From Euphorbia lathyris (Eukaryota; Streptophyta; Magnoliopsida; Malpighiales; Euphorbiaceae): a DNA stretch of 64,000 nt. Both the position numbers and the translations under genes were made by a program. Positions 1 to 10,244 of this stretch are shown here, one piece after another. Numbering within the stretch: the first letter of the stretch is position 1; each line of letters opens with the position of its first letter. The notes under the pieces were generated by a model. The model worked only from the letters and a program-made list of their open reading frames with translations. It was not told where the DNA came from and did not search any database. Where the stretch lies: NCBI RefSeq assembly GCF_963576675.1, contig NC_088913.1, positions 74,151,001 to 74,215,000 on the forward strand, in the 5' to 3' direction.

Positions 1-791
1 CCCTAATTTCAAAACCAAGACTAAAATTCCTTAATTAGATGATCCCCTTGTGTCGACGTCTTTTATTTTTGATGACAAATAACGGAACTTTAATTAATTT
101 CCGAAGCAAGGATAGCGTGTCGGGAAAAATTTAAAAGAGTCAATAAAGTAGTTTAATTATTTTGTTGGTTATAAATTTTTTTTTATTTTTGTTTTTGGTA
201 GTGCAAAACAAACGTTAAGTGCGGGGTTGCACGTCCCTCCGCGTTATTTAAAATGACGCCTATTCCAAGGGCGTCGTAAAAAGAAGTCAAAACAAAAACA
301 AAAATAAAGGTAAGGAAGGAAAAGAAACCCTTAGTGGTCAGGGGCCCTACGCGAGGCGTGCCCAGGTGGGCGCCCCGCGTAGGGTGGCGTTTTTATCTCT
401 TTTTGAGTCAGAGACTCAAATACGCGGGGCGCAGGAACAGGGCGCCCCGCGTGTTTGAGTTTCTGAACATGTTTAAGTAGGAGAGTGCAGGGTACGCGGG
501 GCGTACCATAGGGTACGCCCTGTATGGTGTTATTTTAAACAACAAAAACAAACACAACGAAAGCACAAAACACAAACGGAACTTAACGATATTAGAATAA
601 AAACATCGTACACTGAAAACATAAAAAATAACACAAACAACATCAAAAGGAAATACATAAAGAAAACATAAAAAGAAAAACGGAAACTACAATTGTGGTG
701 GAGGCGGATTGCCATGGATGTTAAAGTAGGAGGCGAAGGAGTTGGTGAGGGCATCGAAGCAAGCATCGAGATGAACCCGATCCTCCCGTTG
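1..791. other. Non-coding 3' internal DNA of element A
   Basis: No convincing gene. The stretch holds three paired CpG-rich 13-mers (348-524, listed separately) in otherwise AT-rich DNA. Open frames here are short and low-complexity. It should lead to the polypurine tract and 3' LTR beyond the left edge, which cannot be seen. Confidence 0.5.
348..524. repeat. Palindromic 13-mer array, block I
   Basis: Three imperfect inverted pairs of a motif close to TACGCGGGGCGTA lie at 348-381, 421-453 and 493-524, starting 73 and 72 bp apart. In each pair a G-rich arm is followed after about 8-10 bases by its C-rich complement, so each could fold into a hairpin. The spacers share a GAGT...TCTGA-like segment with the LTR copy of the array. 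Confidence 0.85.
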
Positions 792-1886
792 TTATGCTTC
801 GATGGAGTCAAAACGGGTGTTGAGGGTGGCGAATTGGGAATCATAATGAACCCGGTCCCGGCGTTGGTTATCCTCCAAGATATCCAACCGAGCATAAAGA
901 GCGTTGAAGTCGTGGAGGGGTGGAGGACTGAAATTGAGACCCATGCTTGAATCTGAGTCCCCTTCCGCATTGGAGTGAGCCGCCCTCGAAGTCTCGCCCG
1001 TGCCAGAAGTTGGACGCTTTAGGGATTTAAAGGCGTTTTTGTCCAACGGCCGAGGCACAAGGCGCTGGAGGTGCTCAATAGCGTCGGAGCCGAGAGTGGA
1101 GAGGGCGAAGATGGTGATGAGGTGGCCAAACCCGAGCTTGGCCCGTTTCTGGATAGGTGTGGCATGGAGGTGAGCAGCCACGTGATAGGCGATGTCATAG
1201 GTGAGCCCATTGGCACAACAGTAGAGGGCCAACAGTTCGTGCTTGTTGACCTTAGTGGACTCGGACTTCCCCGAGAAGTAAAATAAGATGAAGCGGTGGA
1301 GAAGTTGGAGGATAGGGTCGCAGATGAGAGATGGGCGGAGGTTGGAGATATCATAGTCCTCGGACCCGATGATGGAGGTCCAATATTCATGAGCGGCAAC
1401 ACCATCGGGCCAACGGGATATGCCCCCCTCCGCTTGGTAAGTGAAATGGTGTTGGAGCCATTGAGTGTCAATGGAGAAGGGGCGGTTCTGGAGGTGGAAG
1501 TTGAAGAGGGCGGCCCCGGGGACGTTGTTGGAGGTGAGGGTGGTGTAGAACTCAATTACCAAGGAGGGGTACACATGGTATTCTGTACTGTAGATGTCGT
1601 ACCACCCGAGGGCACGGAGACGAGCTTCGAAAGGCGTGCCGAAATCGTGTTGATCGAGCACGCTACGTTGGATATAGGGAAGCTCTATGATGGTGGCGGT
1701 ACAAAGATCTTCGTACCGGGTAGCTTCCTCCTCGGTGAGAAGGTGAAAAGGAGCCCGTTATTGGCGGGTGAGGGGGGGTGTGCTTTCCCGCTCGGGTGGT
1801 TGTTGTGATTGGTTTTGGGTGCGGCCGGTACGGGCACGAGTGGCTCGTGGGGGATGCATATCGGCGGTGTTCTTTCGCCTAACCAT
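792..1886 (-). pseudogene. Accessory ORF of element A, Athila ORF1 / putative plant transposon protein type, one nonsense codon
   Basis: The frame opens at an ATG (1884-1886), is broken by TAA at 1758-1760, then runs open to the stop at 792. Before the break is a basic Arg/Thr/Gln-rich N-terminus. After it comes a domain with W-Y-D-I-Y-S and Y-P-S-L-V-x-E-F-Y, a helical middle and a polar tail. This layout matches the ORF found in the env position of Athila elements, usually described as a putative plant transposon protein; its function is unknown. No signal peptide or membrane segment is visible, so it is not an obvious envelope protein. The Y-P-x-L-V-x-E-F-Y block also occurs in the accessory ORFs of the copia elements near 27 and 35 kb. 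The premature stop makes it a pseudogene unless read through. Confidence 0.65.
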
Positions 1887-2032
1887 GGTGGAATGTGAGA
1901 GATTGAGAGAGGGTGGAAGAAGGTTGTGAGAAAGTTAAGATAGTTGTGAGGAAGAAGGAAAAGAGAAGGGTGATTATATATAGGAAATGAGGGAAGTGGG
2001 GATCCAAGCAAAACTCGGATCCCCAGGAGGGA

Positions 2033-2211
2033 TACGCGCGGCGTGAAGCAGCCACGCCATGCGTATCCCACCTCTTGAGCGTCAATTACGTAATAGGGGT
2101 GCGATACGTGGGGCGTACATGGGGGTATGCCACGCGCAGTGCAACTCCTGCCCTTTTGGATGGAAGAAAAAGGCAGGGACGCGGGGCGTACAGGGGAGTA
2201 CGCCGCGCGTA
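2033..2211. repeat. Palindromic 13-mer array, block II
   Basis: Three imperfect inverted pairs at 2033-2066, 2105-2138 and 2178-2211, starting 72 and 73 bp apart. Arms are variants of TACGCGGGGCGTA / TACGCCCCGCGTA. The register is the same as in blocks I and III although the spacers differ. Confidence 0.85.
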
Positions 2212-2546
2212 AAAACGAACTTGGAACAATCTTTTTCGGTTTTTTGATGTATTTTGAATTTTTTTTTTGGATTTTTGATTTATGATGTTATTAATGAGGT
2301 GTTAATGTTTTTATGGTTTTTATGTTTAATTAATGTTTTTGTGTGTTTTAATTTTGAAATTAAGAGGGTAGTTAATGCAAAATTTATTAAGGGAGGTTGA
2401 GGATTTGAATTTGAAAAGGTAGAAGTTGATTGGAGAGGAGAAGAGGTGGAGTGGAGAAGTGGGAAAGATTTTTGGGGAAGAGGAATGATGGGAAGTTATG
2501 AAGAAAAAGCTGCCATGGGGAGTTGTGATTCACAACTCCCCGAGGA

Positions 2547-2724
2547 TACGCGCGACGCACCCCAGGGTACGCCCCGCGTATCCTCTATGTGGCCTTTATT
2601 AAGACGAATTAGGGAAGGTACGTGGGACGTGCCTCTAGGTACGCCCTGCGTAGTGTGTCCTTTATTGAGTGAAATGGGCAGACACACAACTACGCGTGGC
2701 GCAAGGGGTTGTACGTCCCGCGTA
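2547..2724. repeat. Palindromic 13-mer array, block III
   Basis: Three inverted pairs at 2547-2580, 2619-2652 and 2691-2724, spaced exactly 72 bp start to start. Because 72 bp is 24 codons, frames passing through show a 24-residue repeat (for example LNKGH...RGVP...SRV on the minus strand). That is taken as a by-product, since no gene context supports it. Confidence 0.85.
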
Positions 2725-3001
2725 TCTTAAAATTTTTGGATTAATGTGAGATTTGTTTTTCCTTTAATTTTATGAAAATAAAAGAAAATAAAATAAAGTA
2801 AAATAAAAATGAAGAGCAGGAAAGATGATAAGTAGAGCAAAAGATGGAAATGAAAATAAAATAACAACAATTCAAGGGAAAAAATAAATAAAAGAGAAAA
2901 GAGATAAAATAAGTTTATAATACATATAGACAAGTGGTTCGAGAAATTCAAACCGATGCTACGTTTTGAGTCGAAGTAGCTCGACTTTCTTATATGGCGG
3001 C

Positions 3002-4420
3002 TCATTGCAAGACGTCCGCGTTGGAGCTTGACGGGTCCGAGCTTCCCCTATTCATGAGTGTTATCGCCTGTCCGGATTCCCGATTCTTACCCCGCGGGTT
3101 TTGTTCAGTGTTTGTCGGGAGGGTTCCTAGTGGCCTTTCCTGCTGTTGACGATTCAGGTGGGCTACTTGGCGGCTAAGATCCCTGCAAAACACTTCGCTA
3201 TTGGAAAGACGGGTTAATATGTCTTTCAATAAAGACGTGACCGATTGGTCTTGTACATTGTTGGAAGGTGGAGCGTTCTGATTACCGGGCGCGGCTTGTG
3301 ATTGCCCGAGCACGTTTTCCCGATATTCTTGCTCAAAGCCGGATGGGGGCCTCAACACGTTATTATTATTGCCATATGACAAGTTCGGGTGTTGGTACCG
3401 AGGCCTCCATCCGCCGTTATTATTATTGTGGTAGTGATAGGAGTTCATATTAGGATTATACCTTGGATTTCCTCCTACGTAACTTACACTCTCGATGTCG
3501 CCGGCGAAAGGGCTGCCGGCTTGGCAGTTGAGTCCGTCGTGGTCTCCACCACAGTGATTGCACATCAGGACCTGTGCACTTTTGTTGAGGCTTAGCTGGG
3601 CAATTAATGAGTCAAGTTTCTTATGCATTTCTGCTATGGAGCTTTTCGGAGCTTCTTTCTCCACAGCAAACATTTGGTGTCGCAACGGGCCGGCAAGCCG
3701 ATCCTCTTGCCAGTGCACGCTTTTCCTTGCGAGCTCATGAATGAGCTCGTAGGCCTCACTAGCTGACTTCCAAAATAGATCCCCACCTGCAGCGGAATCA
3801 ACAGTCGCACGGTTAGTGGGGGTTAACCCGTGGTAAAAAGTGCTTACCAAGTCGTGCTTCGGGATGTCATGGTGGGGGTAGTTTCGGAGCAACTTCCGGA
3901 ACCTAGCCCAAGCTGCATGAAGGGCCTTGCATTCCAACTGCCTGAAGGACGTGATATCGGTCCGTAACTTGACTGTTTTGGATGGCGGAAAATAGTAAGA
4001 AAGGAACTCCTTTTCGAGCTCCTCCCATGACGTGATGGATCCCGCCTCCAATGAGTGTAGCCATTCCAACGCCTGTCCTGTCAATGAAAAAGGAAACAAT
4101 TTTAGTCTCACAGCCTCAACGGGAACACCATTTTGCCAAGAGGTATCGGTATACATAAGAAATTTATCCAAATGTTCGTTGGGGTTCTCATGGAGTTCCC
4201 CTCCGAATTGACCACATTGTTGTATCAGTTGGATCATGCCGGTCTTGATCTCGTATGTGTTGGCCGGGATCATGGTGGCGACAATGCCATTACGATTTTG
4301 GGGACGATGCGGAGCAAGGATCTCCATCATCGAACGCGTATCATTGCCCCCGCGGATGTTGTTCACGTGCGGCCTTTGGTTTTTGTTGGGTTGGTTGACC
4401 TCGGCGTTGGGGTTTGCCAT
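3002..4420 (-). CDS. gag: Gag polyprotein of element A (Athila-like)
   Basis: An intact 472-codon frame. It has an N-terminal tail rich in Asn, a retrotransposon gag domain at roughly residues 80-230 (W-L-H-S-L, F-L-S-Y-Y-F-P-P, F-Y-H-G-L), and a CCHC-like zinc knuckle starting at Cys287 (C-x2-C-x3-H-x4-C). An Asn/Gln-rich linker and a G-T-L-P-x-N-T-E-x-N-P-R-G-K segment typical of the Athila gag-protease junction follow. The expected L-R-S-G-K block is altered to L-M-N-R-G and the frame stops soon after. Gag forms the particle and binds the element RNA. The start lies 220 bp past the primer site. The open frame contrasts with the missing pol and suggests recent mobility with helper enzymes. 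Confidence 0.88.
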   Translation of the reverse strand: MANPNAEVNQPNKNQRPHVNNIRGGNDTRSMMEILAPHRPQNRNGIVATMIPANTYEIKTGMIQLIQQCGQFGGELHENPNEHLDKFLMYTDTSWQNGVPVEAVRLKLFPFSLTGQALEWLHSLEAGSITSWEELEKEFLSYYFPPSKTVKLRTDITSFRQLECKALHAAWARFRKLLRNYPHHDIPKHDLVSTFYHGLTPTNRATVDSAAGGDLFWKSASEAYELIHELARKSVHWQEDRLAGPLRHQMFAVEKEAPKSSIAEMHKKLDSLIAQLSLNKSAQVLMCNHCGGDHDGLNCQAGSPFAGDIESVSYVGGNPRYNPNMNSYHYHNNNNGGWRPRYQHPNLSYGNNNNVLRPPSGFEQEYRENVLGQSQAAPGNQNAPPSNNVQDQSVTSLLKDILTRLSNSEVFCRDLSRQVAHLNRQQQERPLGTLPTNTEQNPRGKNRESGQAITLMNRGSSDPSSSNADVLQ

Positions 4421-4639
4421 TCTTTCTCTACGTAACCTACAAAGAGTACGTTCAATTTCGAGATCAATAGGTACGAGAGAATCACTCTTAGATCAGGTGT
4501 GCATAAAGTAAAACAAGTATAAAAGAATTATCAACAAGAAAGAATAATGTTAGTAAAAGTATATATAAACAATTTATACAAAAAGAATGCTTAAACTAAC
4601 AATGAAACGTTTTTGTCTAATATTGTAGGAGATTATAAA
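4421..4639 (-). other. Untranslated leader of element A
   Basis: Short AT-rich stretch between the primer site and the gag start, where the element's packaging and leader sequences would lie. No gene seen. Confidence 0.5.
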
Positions 4640-4657
4640 TCCCCGGCAACGGCGCCA
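4640..4657 (-). promoter_or_regulatory. Primer binding site of element A (tRNA-Asp)
   Basis: The minus strand reads TGGCGCCGTTGCCGGGGA, complementary to the 3' end of plant tRNA-Asp and the usual primer site of Athila elements. It lies 6 bp from the LTR end at 4664, fixing that LTR boundary and the orientation. Confidence 0.9.
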
Positions 4658-5680
4658 CAAACTTGATGCGTGGCGCCTAGTGTAGAGCTTTTCTAATAAC
4701 GACTAAATGTGTATTGTGGTGAATGTGCTATGAATATGGATGTGATCTTTTAAATGTTCTAACTCCACTAGACACTACGACTACTTAGGGGCAAGTGTAC
4801 CCCGTCGTATCAAGTAATAATCCGGTTAAGACCGGGTATCGAATCCATGGGATTTATAATTACAAGTATTAGACGACTCGGTTTTGTATGTTATTTAAGC
4901 GGTGATTACTTTGGGGCAAAGTAAGACACAACTACACACTATCCCTAACTATTGGCGACACAGATTTATGTAGCTAAAACCCTATGAAGTAGGATGAATA
5001 ACGATAAGTTATAACCACGATAAATAACGACTCTAAATGTATACGGATGATAATTTACTCTTGTAAAGATGACCAAGTGTAGTAGGACCGACTCGTGAAG
5101 CACTTAGACTACGTGATTCCTAGTCAAGGCGTGTCTAATGCGGGGGAATTAGAAACTAGGGCCCATAAGTTCCGTGGCTTGTCAATTCCTACGGTTTTCA
5201 GTTTGTCACTTCCGGTAAGGCAACACCTATATAACTCCCTAAGGATAGCCCGAATGGCGGCGAAAATCGCGTTCTCCTACACCATAATCAATTACGAATA
5301 TCAAAACAAGTAATAAACATTAACACGTAAAGGGAAATAGAGATTAGGAATCATAAATTATAAATATGGGAAGTGAATAGATGAAATACAACCAAGCCTA
5401 GTACATAGGAAGAGTACAAGCTAATTAGCAGGTAAAAAGGGAGAATCCGCCCTTGGAACTAGCTAACCGGACTCAAAGCCGTCTTCTAGGTCGTGGAGGT
5501 GGAACTCTCGAGCTTGGTGATGAGTGATGGGACGGAACTTCGATGAAACGCCGGAACAACCGAACAAGCTCTCGAAAGGGAGAGTTTAACTACAAAATCT
5601 GAATCTAAATTACAATAATAAAAAAGAGTATAGTTTTGCTCTCTAGTGTGTAATTGGTATCAAATGGTGTTCAAGAGCTT

Positions 5681-5690
5681 CCTATTTATA
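5681..5690 (-). promoter_or_regulatory. TATA box in the LTR of element A
   Basis: The minus strand reads TATAAATAGG. It lies downstream of the palindromic array in the transcription direction, so the array at 5769-6218 would be about 80-530 bp upstream of the promoter. Transcription should start near 5650-5660. Confidence 0.55.
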
Positions 5691-5768
5691 AACATCAAGC
5701 AAGGGAAATGTTGTAACTTCACAAAGCACAAGTATGGAGCAACATTATTTGGTGCAGAAATCCCATGA

Positions 5769-6218
5769 TACGCCCCGCGTAAGTGCCCATTCCGTCAGAA
5801 ATCTCCTACATGTGGACCAATTCCATGTCTTGTTGTCTCAAGCACGCCCTGCGTAGCTGAAGTACGCCCCGCGTGTTTGAGTTTCTGAAGTTTTATTGCT
5901 TGAATTGGAGCTTTTACGCCGTGCGTAGCTGAAGCATGCCCCGCGTAAATGAGTCTCTGAGCTTTTATCATTGAGGAATTGCCTGGTACGCGTCGCGTGT
6001 ATGGTGATACGCCTCGCGTACGAAGAGTTGACTCAAGGAGATAGTGCAGTCTGACTTTCAGGATTAGGCCAATTATTTCCGACATGTGTCATACGCCCCG
6101 CGTAGGGTGGCATACGCCCCGCGTATGCTGAGTCAATTCCATATGGCGTCTGCGGATAAGGCAATTATTGCTGACACCATGTTTCACGCCCCACGTAAAG
6201 GATGAGACGCCCCGCGTA
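5769..6218. repeat. Palindromic 13-mer array, block IV, in U3 of the LTR
   Basis: Eleven copies of TACGCCCCGCGTA-like motifs start at 5769, 5843, 5863, 5915, 5935, 5987, 6008, 6092, 6113, 6185 and 6206. Pairs start at 5843, 5915 and 5987 (exactly 72 bp apart), then 6092 and 6185. Here most arms are in the same rather than opposite orientation. Spacers contain GTTTGAGTTTCTGA-like sequence also present in block I. Confidence 0.85.
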
Positions 6219-6432
6219 TTTGAGTAGATTTTTGCTCCTTGCTCGTACCTGAAATACAAATCTTGCGAGCCGAGTTAGCTTGACGTTTTTATTTCCTAAA
6301 CTAATCAAAAACACGGAAAATTAACTGAAAGTACGAAATTTATTTTTATTTCTTTATTTTATCAAAGCGCTTTATTTTTGTAATTAAACTTATTTATTTT
6401 ATCCAAAATCAACCCGTAAAATACCCCTATCA

Positions 6433-8465
6433 GAGATATACATCTTTGAATAATTTGGTCAGCGCACAACCTGAAAAGATAGGGGTCTTCCCAAAAATAA
6501 TATTTAATTTCAGCAAAAAACTTCCTCCTCTGATTAGTGGACAGGTTGTGCGGCTTAAGCAAACTTGCTAGGTAATTAGCAATATCGGCAAACCATGGCG
6601 CATGCTGTGAGGCGTATAGATGCTCGTCTAGAAATTTTTCCAAAATCTCTGGTTGTTCCTGGCTGCCTTGGTGAGAAATCCTTGACAAATGATCAGTCGC
6701 GACATTTTCCGTTCCCTTTTTATCCTTAATTTCGAGATCAAACTCTTGAAGCAATAATAGCCAGCGGATTAACCTAGGCTTAGCATCCTTTTTCACGAAC
6801 AAGTAGCGCAACGCAGCGTGGTCTGTGTGCACAACTACTTTGGATAACACCAAGTAGGGTCGAAATTTGTCGAAGGCATACACAACTGCGAGAAGCTCCT
6901 TTTCTGTACTGGTGTAGTTCTGCTGGGTCTCGTTTAATGTTTTGCTTGCATAATAAATTGGCCTAAAATTCTTCTCTATCCTTTGTCCAAGAACAGCTCC
7001 CACACAAGTATCGCTCGCGTCGCATATCATCTCAAAAGGTTGCTCCCAGTCGGGTCCTGCCAGTATAGGCGAGTTGATCAGCTTGCTCTTTAAGAGTTCA
7101 AACGCCTTTAAACAGCTTGCATTGAAAGAAAATTCTGCTTCCTTATGAAGTAAGGCTGACAAGGGTAGCGCAATCTTTGAAAAATCTTTGATAAACCTGC
7201 GGTAAAACCCTGCGTGCCCTAGAAAACTTCGCACATATTTTACATTAGCCAGAACAGCCAGCTTTTCTATTACTTCCACCTTCTCTTTGTCCACTTCCAT
7301 CCCTTTTTCTGAAATTTTATGCCCGAAAACAATTCCGCCCGTAACCATGAAGTGGCATTTCTCCCAATTCAAAACCAAGTGGGTCTCCTTGCATCGCACA
7401 AGCATGGCTTCGAGGTTGTTTAAACAACTATCAAAGGAGTTTCCATAAACAGAGAAGTCGTCCATGAATATTTCTACGGTCCGCTCCACCATGTCATGAA
7501 AAATGGACATCATACATCTTTGGAAAGTGGCTGGAGCGTTGCACAGTTCGAACGACATTCGTCTGTAAGCATAGGTCCCATACGGACATGTGAACGTTGT
7601 CTTCTCTTGATCCTCATTATGAATTACGATCTGGTTGTATCCTGAATAACCGTCAAGAAAACAATAGAAGGCATATCCCGCTAACCGCTCCAACATCTGA
7701 TCAATGAAGGGCAAGGGGAAATGATCCTTCCTTGTGGCTTTGTTGAGCTTTCTGTAATCAACACAAACTCGCCATCCAGTTATTATTCTTGTGGGCACCA
7801 ACTCGTCTTTCTCGTTGAGGACTACGGTTGTTCCTCCCTTCTTGGGTACAATGTGAACAGGGCTGGTCCACACACTATCAGAGATTGGGTAAATAATGTC
7901 GGCATCAAGAAGCTTGATCACCTCTTTTCGCACAACCTCCTTCATGTGAGGATTCAGTCTGCATTGCGGCTGGACAGATGGCTTATGTTCCTTTTCCATC
8001 AAAATTCTGTGGACACAGACTGCTGGATTGATACCTTTTATGTCATCAATTTTCCATGCGATTGCATCCTTGTTTCTTCGCAAAACCGCCATAAGTTGCG
8101 CCTTTTGATCAGGAGTTAACTTTGAGGATATTATAACTGGACTTCCGCTGGGTGGTTCAAGGAAAGCATACTCGAGGTGTGCAGGTAACGGTTTCAATTC
8201 TGGTTTAGACACTGGCACAGTTAGTATCTCCAGTGGTTCTTGATGAGTGGGAACAGTAGGATCGAAAGGAGGTGTCGGTAAGTTGGATTCAATGGAACAG
8301 CATGTTCCTTCATATAAGTTCACCTCTTCTCCCAATAGAGTCTCCAGAGTGTCCTGTTCCTGCAAAGTAGAAAGACTTTGAAAATCATCCAAGAAACAGC
8401 ATGTGTCATCATTATTGTTTGCACGTCTCATTGCCTCGTTCATTTTGAAAATGACTTCTTCCCCA
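6433..8465 (-). pseudogene. pol: Pol of element B (reverse transcriptase, RNase H, start of integrase)
   Basis: One open frame of about 670 codons. In order: the protease tail (I-N-G-E-E-V-I-F-K-M-N-E-A), a linker, reverse transcriptase with V-C-V-D-Y-R-K-L-N and the catalytic F-M-D-D-F-S-V-Y-G (complement of about 7440-7475), then RNase H (C-D-A-S-D, Y-x-S-T-E-K-E-L-L-A-V-V, H-T-D-H-A-A-L). The integrase zinc region begins (F-R-L-C-A-D-Q) but ends at R-C-I-S, where element A is inserted; the frame then runs 71 bp into A's LTR before a stop. It is defective because protease is deleted and integrase is severed. F-M-D-D is the usual Athila form of the Y-x-D-D box. Confidence 0.88.
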
Positions 8466-10154
8466 TTAATCTTCCAGCTTTTTGTTGATCAATCGTGTTG
8501 GATATGGCACAGGTGGAACATACGACGGCGGTGGCTTATACATCCTTTCGCTTTCCCCTTGATCCTGCTTACTGGTACAAGTTGTCTTCCTGGTTTCTTC
8601 TTCACTAGGAACAGCATGTTCCTTCTCCCCTTCAACTTCTTTGGATGTTCCTGTGCATTCAGCATTTTCATCAGTCGATATAATGGGTTGAGTTTGCTTA
8701 CCAGATCTCAGGGTAATTGCCATGACATCGCCCTTTGGATTTGGCTCTGTGTTGCTCGGCATTATTCCCTTCCCTTTTGACGTAGATGCAGCTAACTGGT
8801 GAACTTGTGTTTCCAGATTTTTAATTGATGCTTGTGTCTGTTTCATGAACTGCATCATCATTGTCTTCATATCTGGCTCTACATCTTCCTTTGGTGGGAC
8901 AGGTTGTTTATAATGCTGCTGAGGTTGCCTCTGGTAATGTCCTCCTTGCTGTTATTGATATCTCGGTTGTTCCTGCTGGTTCGGTTGGCTTGTCCATCCA
9001 AAATTCGGATGGTTTCTTGTGGAAGGATTATACGTGTTTGAATACGGGTTGGGTGGATTCCTCTGATTATACCCTGCGTAATCACATTCTGCCCGTGCGC
9101 CCTTTCCCTACTTAACTCTGGGACAATTGATGCTAAAATGAAGGCCTCCACAAAAATCACAAATGTCATTGAATGGTGGCTCGTTGTGGATTGACGACAC
9201 ATTTATCTTGCCCAGCTGTCTAGCAAGCTGTTCTACCTGACTTGTCAATTTTGACACAACATCTTCATTTCCCGTTTTTTTTCCTTCACTTCTGGCGGAG
9301 TGCCAGTTGTAACTTGTGCTTACTACCTTTTCAATAAGGTCATACAAAGCCTGTGGCTCAAGATCTTCTGGGTTACCATTGGCAATGGATTCAATCTAGA
9401 TTTTGTAGATGTTTGTTACACCATTATAAAAGTTCTGCACTTGCATCCACATAGGGATACCATGATTTGGTACCCTTCTCAACAGCTCTTTGTATCTTTC
9501 CCAGGCTTCTGCTAGCGACTCATCCTCTTTTTGTACAAACCGAGACACTTCATTTCTCAGTTTTATGGCTTGTCGAGGTGGGAAATATTTCATCAGAAAA
9601 GCTCGTGCCATTTCTTTCCAAGTTGTGATTGTCCCTGGCTGTAAATTTCTTAGCCAGTTCTTTGCTTTATCCGTTAGGGAAAAAGGAAACAGCTTCAGTC
9701 TGATTACGTCGTCAGAAATGCCTCTGTTTGATCTAAACGTGTTGCACAGCGTGATGAATTCTTGAATATGTCAATTTGGATCTTCAGATTGAAACCCATT
9801 GAATTGTACTGAGGCCTGGATCATCTATATCATGGACCCCTTCACCTCAAACATGTTGTTCCCCTCGTTAGGTAGCACAATGCATGAAGAATGTCCCTCT
9901 GTTGTGGGTCGGGAGTAATCTCTAATCCTCATGATTGGAGGATTGTTGTTTTCCCCTTCTCCTTCAGGACCAGGCTGAACAACGTGTTCCGGTCCTCTTC
10001 CAGCCATTCTTCTTTCTCTTTGTCTCTCTATTTGTCTAGCATGTCGAGCTCCCACTCGGTTTCGTCTACACGTTCTCTCTAATTCGAGATCGATAGGAAA
10101 AACAGGAGGTCCAGCTCTACGCATAAACAAGTTGAGAACTTCTTTTTCCTGCAC
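8466..10154 (-). pseudogene. gag: Gag of element B, several in-frame stops
   Basis: Recognisable in one reading frame from 10154 down to 8466, broken by at least five stops (for example at 9825-9827 and around 9767, 9396, 9108 and 8955). In order: an Arg-rich segment (R-N-R-V-G-A-R-H-A-R-Q), the gag domain (F-L-M-K-Y-F-P-P, E-A-W-E-R-Y-K-E-L-L), a zinc knuckle C-D-F-C-G-G-L-H-F-S-I-N-C, then a Gln-rich stretch and the Athila block T-L-R-S-G-K-Q. The frame ends at N-K-K-L-E-D, directly joined to the end of the protease region in another frame, so protease is missing. All the damage found in gag itself is nonsense rather than frameshift. Confidence 0.82.
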
Positions 10155-10220
10155 GCCTTAGCAAACAGATTAAAAACACCCTGTTTCATAGAAATTTCAG
10201 ATAAATTTTGTTGCTTTCAA

Positions 10221-10238
10221 TCCTCGGCAACGGCGCCA
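10221..10238 (-). promoter_or_regulatory. Primer binding site of element B (tRNA-Asp)
   Basis: The minus strand reads TGGCGCCGTTGCCGAGGA, the same primer site as element A with one base changed. It lies 6 bp from the LTR end at 10245. Confidence 0.85.
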
Positions 10239-10244
10239 AAAACT

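Larger units (their letters stand above)
1887..3001. other. Non-coding spacer of element A where pol would be expected
   Basis: About 1.1 kb between gag and the accessory ORF. It contains two palindromic arrays (2033-2211 and 2547-2724), poly-purine and AT-rich stretches, and no retroviral enzyme motif in any frame. Just after gag on the minus strand is a stretch rich in GTCGAGCTAC...TCGACT-like sequence, of a kind often seen in Athila internal non-coding DNA (from general knowledge, not checked). Confidence 0.6.
1..6432 (-). mobile_element. Element A: Athila-like Ty3/gypsy LTR retrotransposon lacking pol, 3' end off window
   Basis: Reading on the minus strand, the order is 5' LTR, tRNA-Asp primer site, intact gag, about 1.1 kb of non-coding DNA, and a broken accessory ORF; the 3' LTR would lie left of position 1. 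No protease, reverse transcriptase, RNase H or integrase lies between gag and the accessory ORF, where an autonomous Athila element has pol. The right end (TGAT...ATCA) falls exactly where the pol frame of element B stops making sense, so A is inserted in B. With gag but no pol, A would need enzymes in trans. The lineage call rests on the primer site and gag style. Confidence 0.8.
4664..6432 (-). repeat. 5' LTR of element A
   Basis: A 1769-bp LTR bounded by TGAT at 4664 and ATCA ending at 6432 (plus strand). The left boundary is set by the adjoining primer site. The right boundary is set by the point where element B's pol frame (R-C-I-S) runs into foreign sequence. It carries eleven copies of the palindromic 13-mer in the U3 half (5769-6218) and a TATA box near 5685. 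The partner LTR is outside the window, so the length cannot be confirmed by comparison. Confidence 0.75.

Noticed and set aside
348..524. CRISPR array
   Set aside because: The repeats are short palindromes in a plant retrotransposon, with related spacers and no cas genes.
530..970. 146-codon minus-strand frame with a hydrophobic end
   Set aside because: It overlaps the end of the accessory ORF in another frame and continues into AT-rich non-coding DNA; the hydrophobic run is T-rich low complexity.
1296..1808. 170-codon plus-strand frame
   Set aside because: It is antisense to the accessory ORF of element A, and its Gly/Glu/Val bias comes from the opposite strand.
2446..2730. Plus- and minus-strand frames with 24-residue repeats over array III
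   Set aside because: The repeat arises because the palindromes are 72 bp apart; no start context or homologous protein is recognised.
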